Origin: Actinomycetota bacterium | Lineage (GTDB): Bacteria; Zhuqueibacterota; Zhuqueibacteria; Residuimicrobiales; Krinioviventaceae | Direction: 5' to 3' | NCBI GenBank assembly: GCA_011682565.1 | Contig: JAACEJ010000512.1 | Coordinates: 1 to 6,418 of the forward strand | Length of the DNA stretch: 6,418 nt | In this document: piece after piece, positions 1 through 6,418 of the stretch | Layout of the letters: each line of letters begins with the position of its first letter | How positions within the stretch are numbered: the stretch's first letter is position 1 | Notes under the pieces: generated by a model | Told to the model about the DNA's origin: nothing | Databases searched by the model: none | What the model saw: the letters and a program-made list of their open reading frames with translations, nothing else | Position numbers and translations under genes: made by a program

Positions 1-1
1 G

Positions 2-3000
2 CCTGTTGCTTCAACGAACGGGAAATACCAACTGCCTTACAAACCTGTTCTCTTGCATTTGTCCACGGACAAGGCAAGCGTTCGCATTCTGTCTTCCACG
101 GAATTTCGCCTGACCATTCCACAGCCTCATCCTTTTTACGATAAGCTGATCGGCCCGGATTCGCTTTTATCGGAATCATCATCCGTTCCTTATCCAACGC
201 TGAATACAAATATTAATTCTCCCGAAGAAATTGTTCATTTGCGCTACCTGGGTCAATATGAAAGGAATTATCTCTGGAATGCCGAGGTGCATCCTTATTT
301 TTATGACAAAAGCTCCGGCGAACTGGTCATTCACACGGATTTGTTGGTTGAAGTCCAAGCTTTGGATGCAGGCAAGTCAGGCATCCCGATTCCTCAATCC
401 GAAATTAATTTTATAAAAAATATCGGTGCGATTTCGACAACGAAAACCAAAGTCCGGCAGTCCGCTCAACACAACCTCGGAAAACGAATCCAAAATAATT
501 CCAAATGGAAAATACTTGTCACAGAAGACGGCTTTTATCACATCACCGGAAACGATCTCCGCAAAGCGGGCATTTCTTTGTTTGATATTGATTTTCGCTC
601 TTTAAAATTAACGGCAAATGGCCGGGAGGTACCCATTTTCGCCAGCGGCTGGGAGGATGGTCAATTTGACGTAAATGATTTTTTCGAGTTCTGGGGAGAG
701 ACCTACAAACAGACTTTTCAGCAGCGGGCACCCGACCTGTATCAGTATCCTTTTTCCGCTACAAATATTTACCGGCTTTCATGGGGTGGGTCCAAAGGTC
801 AGTGGATGGGAATCGAGCAGGGACAGATTATACAATCTGAAATGCAGCATTACATCCGGCCTTATTCTTTTTATTCAACAGTTCATGTTGAAAAAAACTT
901 GTACTATGACCGCCTGAGTTCACTCCCGATAGATTCCCTGCGTGATTTCTGGTTTTTTGACGGAGGCATCAGCCCCGGGAAAAAACATGATTATGCTTTT
1001 CAATTGCATCATCCCGATCAACAAACGCCACTTCAGGTTCGGATGCGTGTCATGATGGCCGGGCGCACAAAAATCGATTCCATCGAACATGGTGTCTCTG
1101 TGTTTCTCAATGACAGCTATCTTTTCTCCGGCAATTGGAAAATGCAGGATTATAAAGATTTGCAAACGACGAGCAAAAGTCAGGTTGTTGCTGCGGATTT
1201 GATTGACGGTACAAACGTTCTAACCGTTATTAATAATGCTCGTTCAAATGATTATGATATTATCATGCTGAATTGGTTCGACGTTACATATCCTCGTCTT
1301 TACAGAGCGGAGAAAAATTTTATTAAATTTTCCATTCCGCAGGAATATAACCATGGGCAGTTTATTTTTAAAATTAACGGTTTTACTGATAAAAACATTC
1401 AGGTCTATAAAATTGGCCAAAGCAAAATCGTCGGCGGAACCATCGAAGAAATGACCGACTTGAACGATTTTACATCTTTGCAGATCAGTTTTCAGGATCA
1501 GGTTTCTTCCAAAGAAATAGAATATGTCGCTCTTGCACCTTCCGCAAAAAAGAAACCGTATAAAATTTTACGGGCAAATTCAGGCAATTTGCACAGTCGT
1601 CAAAACGGGGCGGATTATATCATTATTTCTCATCCCCGATTTATTGATAATCCGCTCCTGGATGAACTTTTGCAATTGCGGCAGTCCCAGGGGCTCCGGG
1701 TTTTGAAAATCAACGTGCAGGACATTTATGATGAATTTTCTTTCGGTCACGAGACGCCGTATGCAATCAAAGATTTTTTGCGATATGCCAAAAGGTATTG
1801 GCAATCGCCCACCCTTCAATATGTGCTGCTTGTCGGTGACGGCTGCTATCACAGAAATACAGCCGCACGGGACACACTGGACCTGGTTCCGGTTTTTATG
1901 CGGCAAACGCTAAAGTTTGGTTCAGCAGCAAGCGACCACTGGTATGCGCTTTTGGACGGCAATGATGAAATCCCCGATGTACACATTGGCCGCTTGCCGG
2001 TGCGGGATCAAAAGGATCTTGAAGTATTGCTGAAAAAAATTATTGATTACGAAACAAATCCTGACCCCGGAAACTGGAAAAATCGAATTTTATTTATCGG
2101 CGGAAACGGTTCCGTTTTTCGCAACCAGGCGCTCGCATTGCCGCACTTTCTTCCACCTGACGTTGAACCGAGATGGCTGTTTACACGTAAAAAGCATAAA
2201 CCGGACGATGATCCGTTTTTCGGCGGTACTGCCGATCTGCTGGATTACTTTTCAGAAGGTTGTGCCGTAATAACCTTTCACGGCCACGGCGGCGGCGCGA
2301 TCTGGGCCGACAACGGTCTCCTGCGCCTGGATGATGCCGATCGAATTTACAACCAGGGGAAATATCCGTTTATCCTCAGCATGACATGTTTTACCGGTGC
2401 ATTCGAGTCCCCGGGCAGAAATTCCCTCTCGGATGCTCTGCTGTTTTCCCAAGAATCGGGTACAATGGCAATGGTTGGCGCAAGCGGCGTCGGCTGGATT
2501 CAGAACGGTTATTACTTACAAAGAGAAATTTTAAAATATATGTATCGGCACCCGGAAGCAACTCTTGGAGAAATCGTTGATGCAGGAAAGATACTTTATT
2601 ATTCCAGGTACAATTATCCGCAAGTTGTTTCGGAAATTAACCAGTACCATCTTTTGGGCGATCCGGCGACAAAACTTGTTTTACCGGATCGAACAGTAGC
2701 TATCCATTTGTCGAATGCGTTATCTCACGCGGGAAATAAACTGGAATTTGATTGCCGGTTTCCTTTTACAAAAGGCAAGACAACCGTAAAAATTCTCGAC
2801 AGTAACCGCGTTGTTTTGTCGGAAAAGGAATTTGCTATAGACGATGGCAAAATAGCCGCTGCTATGATGATTCCGAAAAACATTTCTTCAATAAGCGGAT
2901 ACCTGCAACTTTACGCAGAAAGCGATCTGGGAATTGATCAGGTTCATGGAGCGACTGCATTCTCCTTGTCTGCGCTTTCCTTTGACTCCGTTAAAGTGAC

Positions 3001-3613
3001 ATTGACCGCAGAGGACAGCTTGTATCTTTGGACAAAGATAAGTCATAATCTTCCCCTAAAAAACATCTGGGTCAATCTCGCTGGCGATTCCCTGGCGTTA
3101 ACAACTGTCGACAACCGGTGGTTTAAAACGGAAAAGGGGGTGAAAAAATCTTGGGCGGGTTTGGAAATTCCATTTGTATTTTATGTCCAACTTGAAAACG
3201 GATCGGTACAAAAAAGCAAGACCAACAGGTACTACCTGCCAAAAGGAATTGATCTTGCTCTGCAGGCAAATTCAGTTACATTGGATGGAAAGAAAAAAGT
3301 CCATCTTTCTATTGTCATAAATAATCTTGGAGATAAACAAGCCGACCATGTTCCTGTGCGTTTTGAGCAGTACAAGTTGCCCGAAAATCATTGGTTCGAA
3401 ATCGGGCGGGATACAGTCAACGTGGCAGCGTACTCAACTTCCCTGGCGACAGTCCCTTTTTCGGGCATGCCCGGACAAAAACAGATTCAAATTACAATTG
3501 ATCCGGATCATCTTTTAAATGATCCGGACAGATCCAACGATCGGATGCAAAATACAATAAATGTCAATGCGTTTAATTTTATATTTTATCCCCGGACAAG
3601 GAATTGTTGTTAA
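2..3613 (+). CDS. porU: C25 (gingipain-family) cysteine peptidase, PorU-like T9SS sortase; 5' partial, frame interrupted at 3' end
   Basis: Probable surface cysteine peptidase; the PorU branch of this family cleaves sorting domains from type IX secretion cargo. The frame is open to the left edge. The first in-window start, TTG at 53, has no ribosome site and no signal peptide, so the N-terminus lies upstream. Numbering from that TTG, residues 10-105 resemble the gingipain propeptide ('VHPYFYDKSSGELVIHTDL'). Residues 151-215 are the 'WKILVTEDGFYHI' module usual before C25 domains. The C25 domain spans about 520-880, with 'LLVGDG' (592), 'SDHWYALLDGNDEIPDVHIGRLP' in part at 627, catalytic His745 in 'FHGHGGG', Cys779 in 'SMTCFTG' and closing 'LLGDPATKL'. 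The His-Cys spacing of 34 is close to that in gingipains. An Ig-like stretch follows, then a CARDB-like domain at 1063-1172. The frame stops after a short unrelated tail, and its expected continuation is the overlapping frame at 3561. PorU is favoured by the adjacent PorV gene; a secreted gingipain-like cargo protease is the alternative. Confidence 0.85.
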   Translation, partial: PVASTNGKYQLPYKPVLLHLSTDKASVRILSSTEFRLTIPQPHPFYDKLIGPDSLLSESSSVPYPTLNTNINSPEEIVHLRYLGQYERNYLWNAEVHPYFYDKSSGELVIHTDLLVEVQALDAGKSGIPIPQSEINFIKNIGAISTTKTKVRQSAQHNLGKRIQNNSKWKILVTEDGFYHITGNDLRKAGISLFDIDFRSLKLTANGREVPIFASGWEDGQFDVNDFFEFWGETYKQTFQQRAPDLYQYPFSATNIYRLSWGGSKGQWMGIEQGQIIQSEMQHYIRPYSFYSTVHVEKNLYYDRLSSLPIDSLRDFWFFDGGISPGKKHDYAFQLHHPDQQTPLQVRMRVMMAGRTKIDSIEHGVSVFLNDSYLFSGNWKMQDYKDLQTTSKSQVVAADLIDGTNVLTVINNARSNDYDIIMLNWFDVTYPRLYRAEKNFIKFSIPQEYNHGQFIFKINGFTDKNIQVYKIGQSKIVGGTIEEMTDLNDFTSLQISFQDQVSSKEIEYVALAPSAKKKPYKILRANSGNLHSRQNGADYIIISHPRFIDNPLLDELLQLRQSQGLRVLKINVQDIYDEFSFGHETPYAIKDFLRYAKRYWQSPTLQYVLLVGDGCYHRNTAARDTLDLVPVFMRQTLKFGSAASDHWYALLDGNDEIPDVHIGRLPVRDQKDLEVLLKKIIDYETNPDPGNWKNRILFIGGNGSVFRNQALALPHFLPPDVEPRWLFTRKKHKPDDDPFFGGTADLLDYFSEGCAVITFHGHGGGAIWADNGLLRLDDADRIYNQGKYPFILSMTCFTGAFESPGRNSLSDALLFSQESGTMAMVGASGVGWIQNGYYLQREILKYMYRHPEATLGEIVDAGKILYYSRYNYPQVVSEINQYHLLGDPATKLVLPDRTVAIHLSNALSHAGNKLEFDCRFPFTKGKTTVKILDSNRVVLSEKEFAIDDGKIAAAMMIPKNISSISGYLQLYAESDLGIDQVHGATAFSLSALSFDSVKVTLTAEDSLYLWTKISHNLPLKNIWVNLAGDSLALTTVDNRWFKTEKGVKKSWAGLEIPFVFYVQLENGSVQKSKTNRYYLPKGIDLALQANSVTLDGKKKVHLSIVINNLGDKQADHVPVRFEQYKLPENHWFEIGRDTVNVAAYSTSLATVPFSGMPGQKQIQITIDPDHLLNDPDRSNDRMQNTINVNAFNFIFYPRTRNCC
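3502..3528 (+). repeat. Perfect 10-bp inverted repeat with 7-base loop inside the C25 gene
   Basis: TCCGGATCAT at 3502-3511 is exactly complementary to ATGATCCGGA at 3519-3528, with the loop CTTTTAA between. It lies in the coding sequence for 'DPDHLLNDPD', where the repeated Asp-Pro-Asp codons also give a direct repeat GATCCGGA (3500-3507 and 3521-3528). No T-run follows, so it is not a standard intrinsic terminator. It ends about 60 bases before the frameshift junction, farther than usual for a recoding stimulator. It may simply be a by-product of the coded amino-acid repeat. Confidence 0.6.
3561..3613 (+). other. Frameshift junction between the two parts of the C25 gene
   Basis: Both frames are open only across this interval, bounded by TAA at 3558 in the downstream frame and TAA at 3611 in the upstream frame. 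Skipping one base here joins them. Candidate slip points are the T4 runs at 3577-3580 and 3584-3587 and the C4 run at 3590-3593. At the C run the upstream frame reads TAT CCC CGG, and a +1 slip of the proline tRNA from CCC to the overlapping CCC would continue with GGA CAA GGA. A small AT-rich hairpin (ATTGTT 3603-3608, AACAAT 3612-3617) sits 9 bases further on, and no upstream Shine-Dalgarno-like stimulator is visible. The interruption could be an assembly error, a true mutation or recoding. Confidence 0.75.
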
Positions 3614-4634
3614 CAATCAAAAAATGGACACACTACACTTTAATGCTCATCTCGCACTCACGTTATCATCCGATGCCATGCCCGATCAGGCTATTCTGAA
3701 AATCCAGACAATGAATAAAGTTTCGATATTTGAACAGCCTGATTTTAAATGGATTGAAAATACACCAGCCTACAGGCTTTCTTTTGCTGAAAATGAAAAT
3801 ATTCCGAAACATCCGCTATTCATTTCTGTGACCACGCCTGATTCCATTGCTGCGGGAAATGAAATGTGTGGACTTTTTCGTTTCAATGCCGGGACACGCA
3901 AATGGAGCAGACTTGACGCTTCCCATAAGGATGGAACATTTCAGACAAATTTGAACGAATTGGGTAAAATCGCGATTATACAATCTCACGATACAACACC
4001 CCCGACTTTAGAGGTGACTGTAAACGGACAGCCATATATCGAGGGGAAATATGTCGGAACCCATCCAAAAATATTTATCGTATTGCAGGACTATGATGGC
4101 ATTGACATATCGGAAGAAAATCTTTTTCTAACCATTGATGGAAAAAAACAAGCACCTTTTGAATCGGGTCTACCTGATTCGTTACAAAACGGCAATAATA
4201 TTATGATGGAAATAAATCCCGATTTCATGCCAGGCGAACATATTTTATCTCTCAAAGCGCGTGATTGCAGTGGGAATGACCTGAAAGCGGAAAATATTAC
4301 TTTTACGGTATCAGAGCATTTTGAAATTCAGATGCTTGGAAATTACCCAAATCCTTTTAAAGATGAAACAACTTTTGCTTATCTTCTGACGCGCCCGTGT
4401 GATGAATTATCGATAAAAATTTATACTGCTTCAGGGCGTCTAATCCGGGAACTTGATCCGCGAATTGCAGGGGAGGATCCCAATCCTTTCAGCGCCGATT
4501 ACCATGAAACGCTGTGGGACGGGACGGACAAGAATGGTTGGGAAGTCGCGAACGGCGTTTATTTCTACCAAATGAAAGCAAGTTCGCATAAAGAGTCGAA
4601 AACCGTTATCGGCAAATTAGCCAAATTGAAATAA
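3561..4634 (+). CDS. C-terminal part of the PorU-like C25 protein: ZU5-like region, Ig-like domain and T9SS type A sorting domain
   Basis: This frame reads as the missing C-terminus of the upstream peptidase rather than an independent gene. Its first ATG (3561) directly follows a TAA in the same frame, overlaps the upstream gene by 53 bases, and has neither a ribosome site nor a signal peptide, although everything it encodes looks extracellular. Residues 12-143 form a beta-rich, ZU5-like region ('SSDAMPDQAILKI', then 'GTRKWSRLDAS'). Residues 145-250 start with 'TTPPTLEV' and form an Ig-like domain. Residues 258-357 are a FlgD-like sorting domain: 'NYPNPFKDETTF', then 'IKIYTASGRLIREL', 'LWDGTDKNGWEVANGVYFY' and the basic end 'GKLAKLK'. 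Such domains direct proteins through the T9SS in FCB bacteria, and PorU is known to keep its own. Joining at the CCCC run gives at least 1543 residues within the window. A separately translated protein is possible but unlikely. Confidence 0.8.
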   Translation: MSMRLILYFIPGQGIVVNNQKMDTLHFNAHLALTLSSDAMPDQAILKIQTMNKVSIFEQPDFKWIENTPAYRLSFAENENIPKHPLFISVTTPDSIAAGNEMCGLFRFNAGTRKWSRLDASHKDGTFQTNLNELGKIAIIQSHDTTPPTLEVTVNGQPYIEGKYVGTHPKIFIVLQDYDGIDISEENLFLTIDGKKQAPFESGLPDSLQNGNNIMMEINPDFMPGEHILSLKARDCSGNDLKAENITFTVSEHFEIQMLGNYPNPFKDETTFAYLLTRPCDELSIKIYTASGRLIRELDPRIAGEDPNPFSADYHETLWDGTDKNGWEVANGVYFYQMKASSHKESKTVIGKLAKLK

Positions 4635-4641
4635 AAAGCAC

Positions 4642-4646
4642 AAGGA
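4642..4646 (+). promoter_or_regulatory. Ribosome binding site AAGGA that sets the TTG start of the PorV-like gene
   Basis: AAGGA lies 9 bases before TTG at 4656, in the 21-base gap after the preceding stop codon. The TTG opens a textbook signal peptide (MKKAALILL...), so the site and the signal peptide together support this non-ATG start. Confidence 0.7.
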
Positions 4647-4655
4647 TTTCAGGCA

Positions 4656-5666
4656 TTGAAGAAAGCCGCTCTCATATTACTTTTCATTTTTTTGCAGATT
4701 TCCATTACATTTGCCGGCGGGCGCTATGCCGGTGCATCATTGGAACTCGGCGTAGGGGCGAGGCCGCTCGGACTTGCGGGTGCTTCTGCAGCAATGCGTG
4801 GTAACGGCGATGTGTTTTATTATAATCCGGCATCGCTCGCCTTCCTGGCTCGCTCAGCGGTTAACCTGATGTATGCTCCCAGTTTCGGCAGCCTGCGATC
4901 ACCGCTGGCGGAATATAACTATTTAGGTTTTGCCTTTCCTCTGCCCGGCGGAGGAACCGTAGCTCTCAACTGGACGCGATTTGCCGTGGATGATATTCCC
5001 CTTTACCCGGACCTGCGTGGAGACTCGTTTGCAGAAAGATATAATGACCTCACCCTTCGGCCGGACGGTGTAGCTCTGGGCACATTTCGTGATTTGGAAG
5101 ATGCCTTTTATTTTTCTTTCGCAAAACTCATTCGCAAAAAAGTTTCTCTCGGCTGGCTGTTTGTGGATTTACCGGTTGAAACAGCGTTTGGGATGAATGT
5201 CAAAATGATTCGACAAAGTCTTTACAAGTCGTCGGCGTCCGGCATAGGGATTGACATTGGCGCGATGTTGCGCTTTAATCTAGGGACGCTTCTCAACCAG
5301 CGTCGTTTCGGTGATTTTAGTTTTGGCTTCTCCATGATCGACATTTCGCAGACAGCCATTATTTGGGATACAAAACATGAAGATCGGATTCACAGAACCT
5401 CCTTGTGGGGTGCATCTTATGAACAAAAACTAGGATTTTTAAATGCAAAATTGAAACTGTTCTGGACGCATCATCACAAATACACAAGTGAGAGTCTTTT
5501 TGGTACAGAATTTGTACTCAAAAACTTGGCGGTAAGATTAGGTAAAAAAAAGACAGGTCTTACGGCGGGCATGGGGCTGCGATTCTGGAAGCTCTCGGTT
5601 GATTATGCCTTTATTGTTTCAGCGTTTAAAAATTTGAATAGAATAAGTTGCACAATTATTTTATAA
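4656..5666 (+). CDS. porV: PorV/PorQ-family outer-membrane beta-barrel protein of the type IX secretion system
   Basis: Predicted FadL-like outer-membrane barrel. In Bacteroidota, PorV collects cargo at the SprA translocon by binding its sorting domain and delivers it to the PorU-containing attachment complex. The TTG start is backed by AAGGA nine bases upstream and by a signal peptide: Lys2-Lys3, a hydrophobic stretch 4-19, and probable cleavage after Ala20 ('ITFA/GG'). The mature N-terminus 'GGRYAGASLELGVGARPLGL' followed by 'GDVFYYNPASLAFL' (51-64) is the hallmark of the family. The rest alternates short amphipathic strands and turns and ends in 'NRISCTIIL', as expected of a closing barrel strand. 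At 336 residues it is somewhat shorter than Bacteroidota PorV, but it suits PorV/PorQ-family proteins of other FCB lineages. It lies 21 bases after the C25 gene, matching the common porU-porV order. The choice of PorV over PorQ or another paralogue rests mainly on that neighbourhood. Confidence 0.85.
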   Translation: MKKAALILLFIFLQISITFAGGRYAGASLELGVGARPLGLAGASAAMRGNGDVFYYNPASLAFLARSAVNLMYAPSFGSLRSPLAEYNYLGFAFPLPGGGTVALNWTRFAVDDIPLYPDLRGDSFAERYNDLTLRPDGVALGTFRDLEDAFYFSFAKLIRKKVSLGWLFVDLPVETAFGMNVKMIRQSLYKSSASGIGIDIGAMLRFNLGTLLNQRRFGDFSFGFSMIDISQTAIIWDTKHEDRIHRTSLWGASYEQKLGFLNAKLKLFWTHHHKYTSESLFGTEFVLKNLAVRLGKKKTGLTAGMGLRFWKLSVDYAFIVSAFKNLNRISCTIIL

Positions 5667-5674
5667 TCAACACT

Positions 5675-6382
5675 ATGAATCGGTCCTTAAAATGTATTTT
5701 TTCTATCTTTCTTTTGGATATTTTATTCTTATCCAATTGTAATAAAAATGCAGAAAATCCTGTACCCCTTCCGAATGCGCCTGTAATACTATCGTCTCCA
5801 CCTGATACAGTTTTGACGGAAAGAGGTACAGATGCTATTCCCGACAAAAACGCAATTCAAATTCAATGGGAATTGGATGCTGTATTTCATGGTTACAGAT
5901 TGTACAAAAAATCTCAGGAAGATAAAACTTTTTCATTAACAGCAGATTTGGGGGAAACGGATAGTCTTTACATCGATGAGAAAAATATTGTATTCAATGT
6001 CAGGTATCTTTATTTCATCAAAGGGGTAGATGAAAATGGCACATGGAGCGAGCCTTCCGATACTGTAGATTATATGCTCATAGCCAAAGCCTTTAATTTG
6101 CTCGTTTCCTCCGAAGAACATCTTTTTTTTCATTGGCAATTCTACGATTATTCACCGGAAATGTACATTCTCAAACTGTTCGATGCGCAAGACGATAACC
6201 TGATCTGGATAAGTGAAATCATGCCCTCTTATGAAACCCTGGACGAACAAGCTGTCTATAACTGGGATGGAAAAGCAAGGCAAATGACACCCGGAAGAGC
6301 CTACAAATGGCGTATTGATATACGCGGTCCAAATCTGAATTCGGGTAGTGAATCACACTGGCAAAAATTTGTTTTGCAGTAA
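5675..6382 (+). CDS. Putative lipoprotein with fibronectin type III-like domains, downstream of porV
   Basis: Unnamed predicted lipoprotein of 235 residues. The ATG at 5675 is preferred over TTG at 5648, which would add nine residues and overlap the PorV-like gene. From the ATG, residues 1-21 form a lipoprotein signal ('MNRSLKCIFS', then 'DILFLSNC') with the lipidated Cys at 22. Asn before the Cys is less usual than Gly, Ala or Ser. The next residues, Asn-Lys, do not suggest inner-membrane retention. A Pro-rich linker (29-43) leads to a fibronectin III-like domain (about 35-135: 'IQIQWELDAVFHGYRLYKK', 'VRYLYFIKGVDENG', 'SEPSD'). A second, weaker beta domain spans about 139-235 and includes 'TPGRAYKWRIDI'. 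No catalytic motif is visible. Only 8 bases separate it from the preceding stop and no clear ribosome site is seen, so translation may be coupled to the upstream gene. Position suggests a surface or periplasmic partner of the PorU/PorV machinery; this is inference. Confidence 0.75.
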   Translation: MNRSLKCIFSIFLLDILFLSNCNKNAENPVPLPNAPVILSSPPDTVLTERGTDAIPDKNAIQIQWELDAVFHGYRLYKKSQEDKTFSLTADLGETDSLYIDEKNIVFNVRYLYFIKGVDENGTWSEPSDTVDYMLIAKAFNLLVSSEEHLFFHWQFYDYSPEMYILKLFDAQDDNLIWISEIMPSYETLDEQAVYNWDGKARQMTPGRAYKWRIDIRGPNLNSGSESHWQKFVLQ

Positions 6383-6392
6383 AATATTTATC

Positions 6393-6418
6393 TTGACAAT
6401 TTATTAAAAAATATTAGA
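6393..6418 (+). promoter_or_regulatory. Possible promoter start: TTGACA hexamer in AT-rich sequence at the right edge
   Basis: TTGACA at 6393-6398 matches the sigma-70 -35 consensus exactly and stands in an AT-rich stretch just after the lipoprotein stop codon. The -10 element would fall at or beyond the window edge (TTAGA at 6414-6418 is a partial candidate with a 15-base spacer). It could drive the next gene. The match may be chance in AT-rich DNA. Confidence 0.25.

Noticed and set aside
1580..1906. Minus-strand open frame of 108 codons opposite the C25 domain
   Set aside because: It lies wholly within the well-supported peptidase domain on the other strand and shows no recognisable domain or convincing start.
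3624..3626. ATG at 3624 as an independent start for the downstream part of the C25 gene
   Set aside because: The nearest AAGGA (3598-3602) is about 21 bases away, too far for normal initiation, and no signal peptide follows.
5544..5551. A8 run in the PorV-like gene, and a T8 run at 6123-6130 in the lipoprotein gene, as phase-variation tracts
   Set aside because: Both encode ordinary Lys and Phe codons in intact frames, and eight-base runs are common at this base composition. Nothing else points to switching.
5648..5674. TTG at 5648 as the start of the lipoprotein gene
   Set aside because: It would overlap the PorV-like gene and put nine extra residues before a signal sequence that begins naturally at the ATG at 5675.
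6383..6415. AATATTT (6383-6389) and AAATATT (6409-6415) as a terminator stem after the lipoprotein gene
   Set aside because: The 7-bp stem is purely A-T with a 19-base loop and no following T-run, so it is expected by chance in such AT-rich sequence.

Overview
The window carries four plus-strand reading frames packed end to end. They read as the 3' part of a type IX secretion (T9SS) operon from a bacterium of the Fibrobacterota-Chlorobiota-Bacteroidota (FCB) superphylum. The evidence is a gingipain-family (C25) cysteine peptidase, a C-terminal domain with the YPNPF start typical of FCB sorting domains, a PorV/PorQ-type outer-membrane barrel and a lipoprotein. The long C25 protein with a FlgD-like end, and the barrel's 'NPAS' motif style, suggest a lineage outside classical Bacteroidota, such as Calditrichota/KSB1 or Ignavibacteria. 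That placement rests on family resemblance only. Base composition is moderate, and at least one gene begins with TTG.

Layout. Positions 2-3613 hold a large C25 peptidase whose frame is still open at the left edge, so its true start and signal peptide lie outside the window. It has a gingipain-type propeptide region, the catalytic His and Cys (codons at 2285 and 2387), and a CARDB-like domain. Its frame stops just where the next frame (3561-4634) continues the same architecture with a ZU5-like region, an Ig-like domain and the T9SS sorting domain. The second frame has no ribosome site and no signal peptide. The simplest reading is one gene of more than 1500 codons broken by a one-base shift near the CCCC run at 3590-3593. 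Next come a PorV/PorQ-family barrel (4656-5666, TTG start set by an AAGGA site) and a small lipoprotein with fibronectin III-like domains (5675-6382). The gaps are 21 and 8 bases, so all are probably cotranscribed. The last 36 bases are AT-rich and contain a TTGACA hexamer.

How the parts fit. In Bacteroidota, PorU (a C25 peptidase that keeps its own sorting domain) and PorV form part of the cell-surface attachment complex, which removes sorting domains from T9SS cargo and attaches the products to the surface. porU and porV are commonly adjacent there. The same pair appears here, with an unassigned lipoprotein directly downstream that could be an accessory part of the complex. No RNA genes, mobile elements or CRISPR arrays were seen, and no unambiguously new system. 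The points most worth checking are the frameshift and the downstream lipoprotein.
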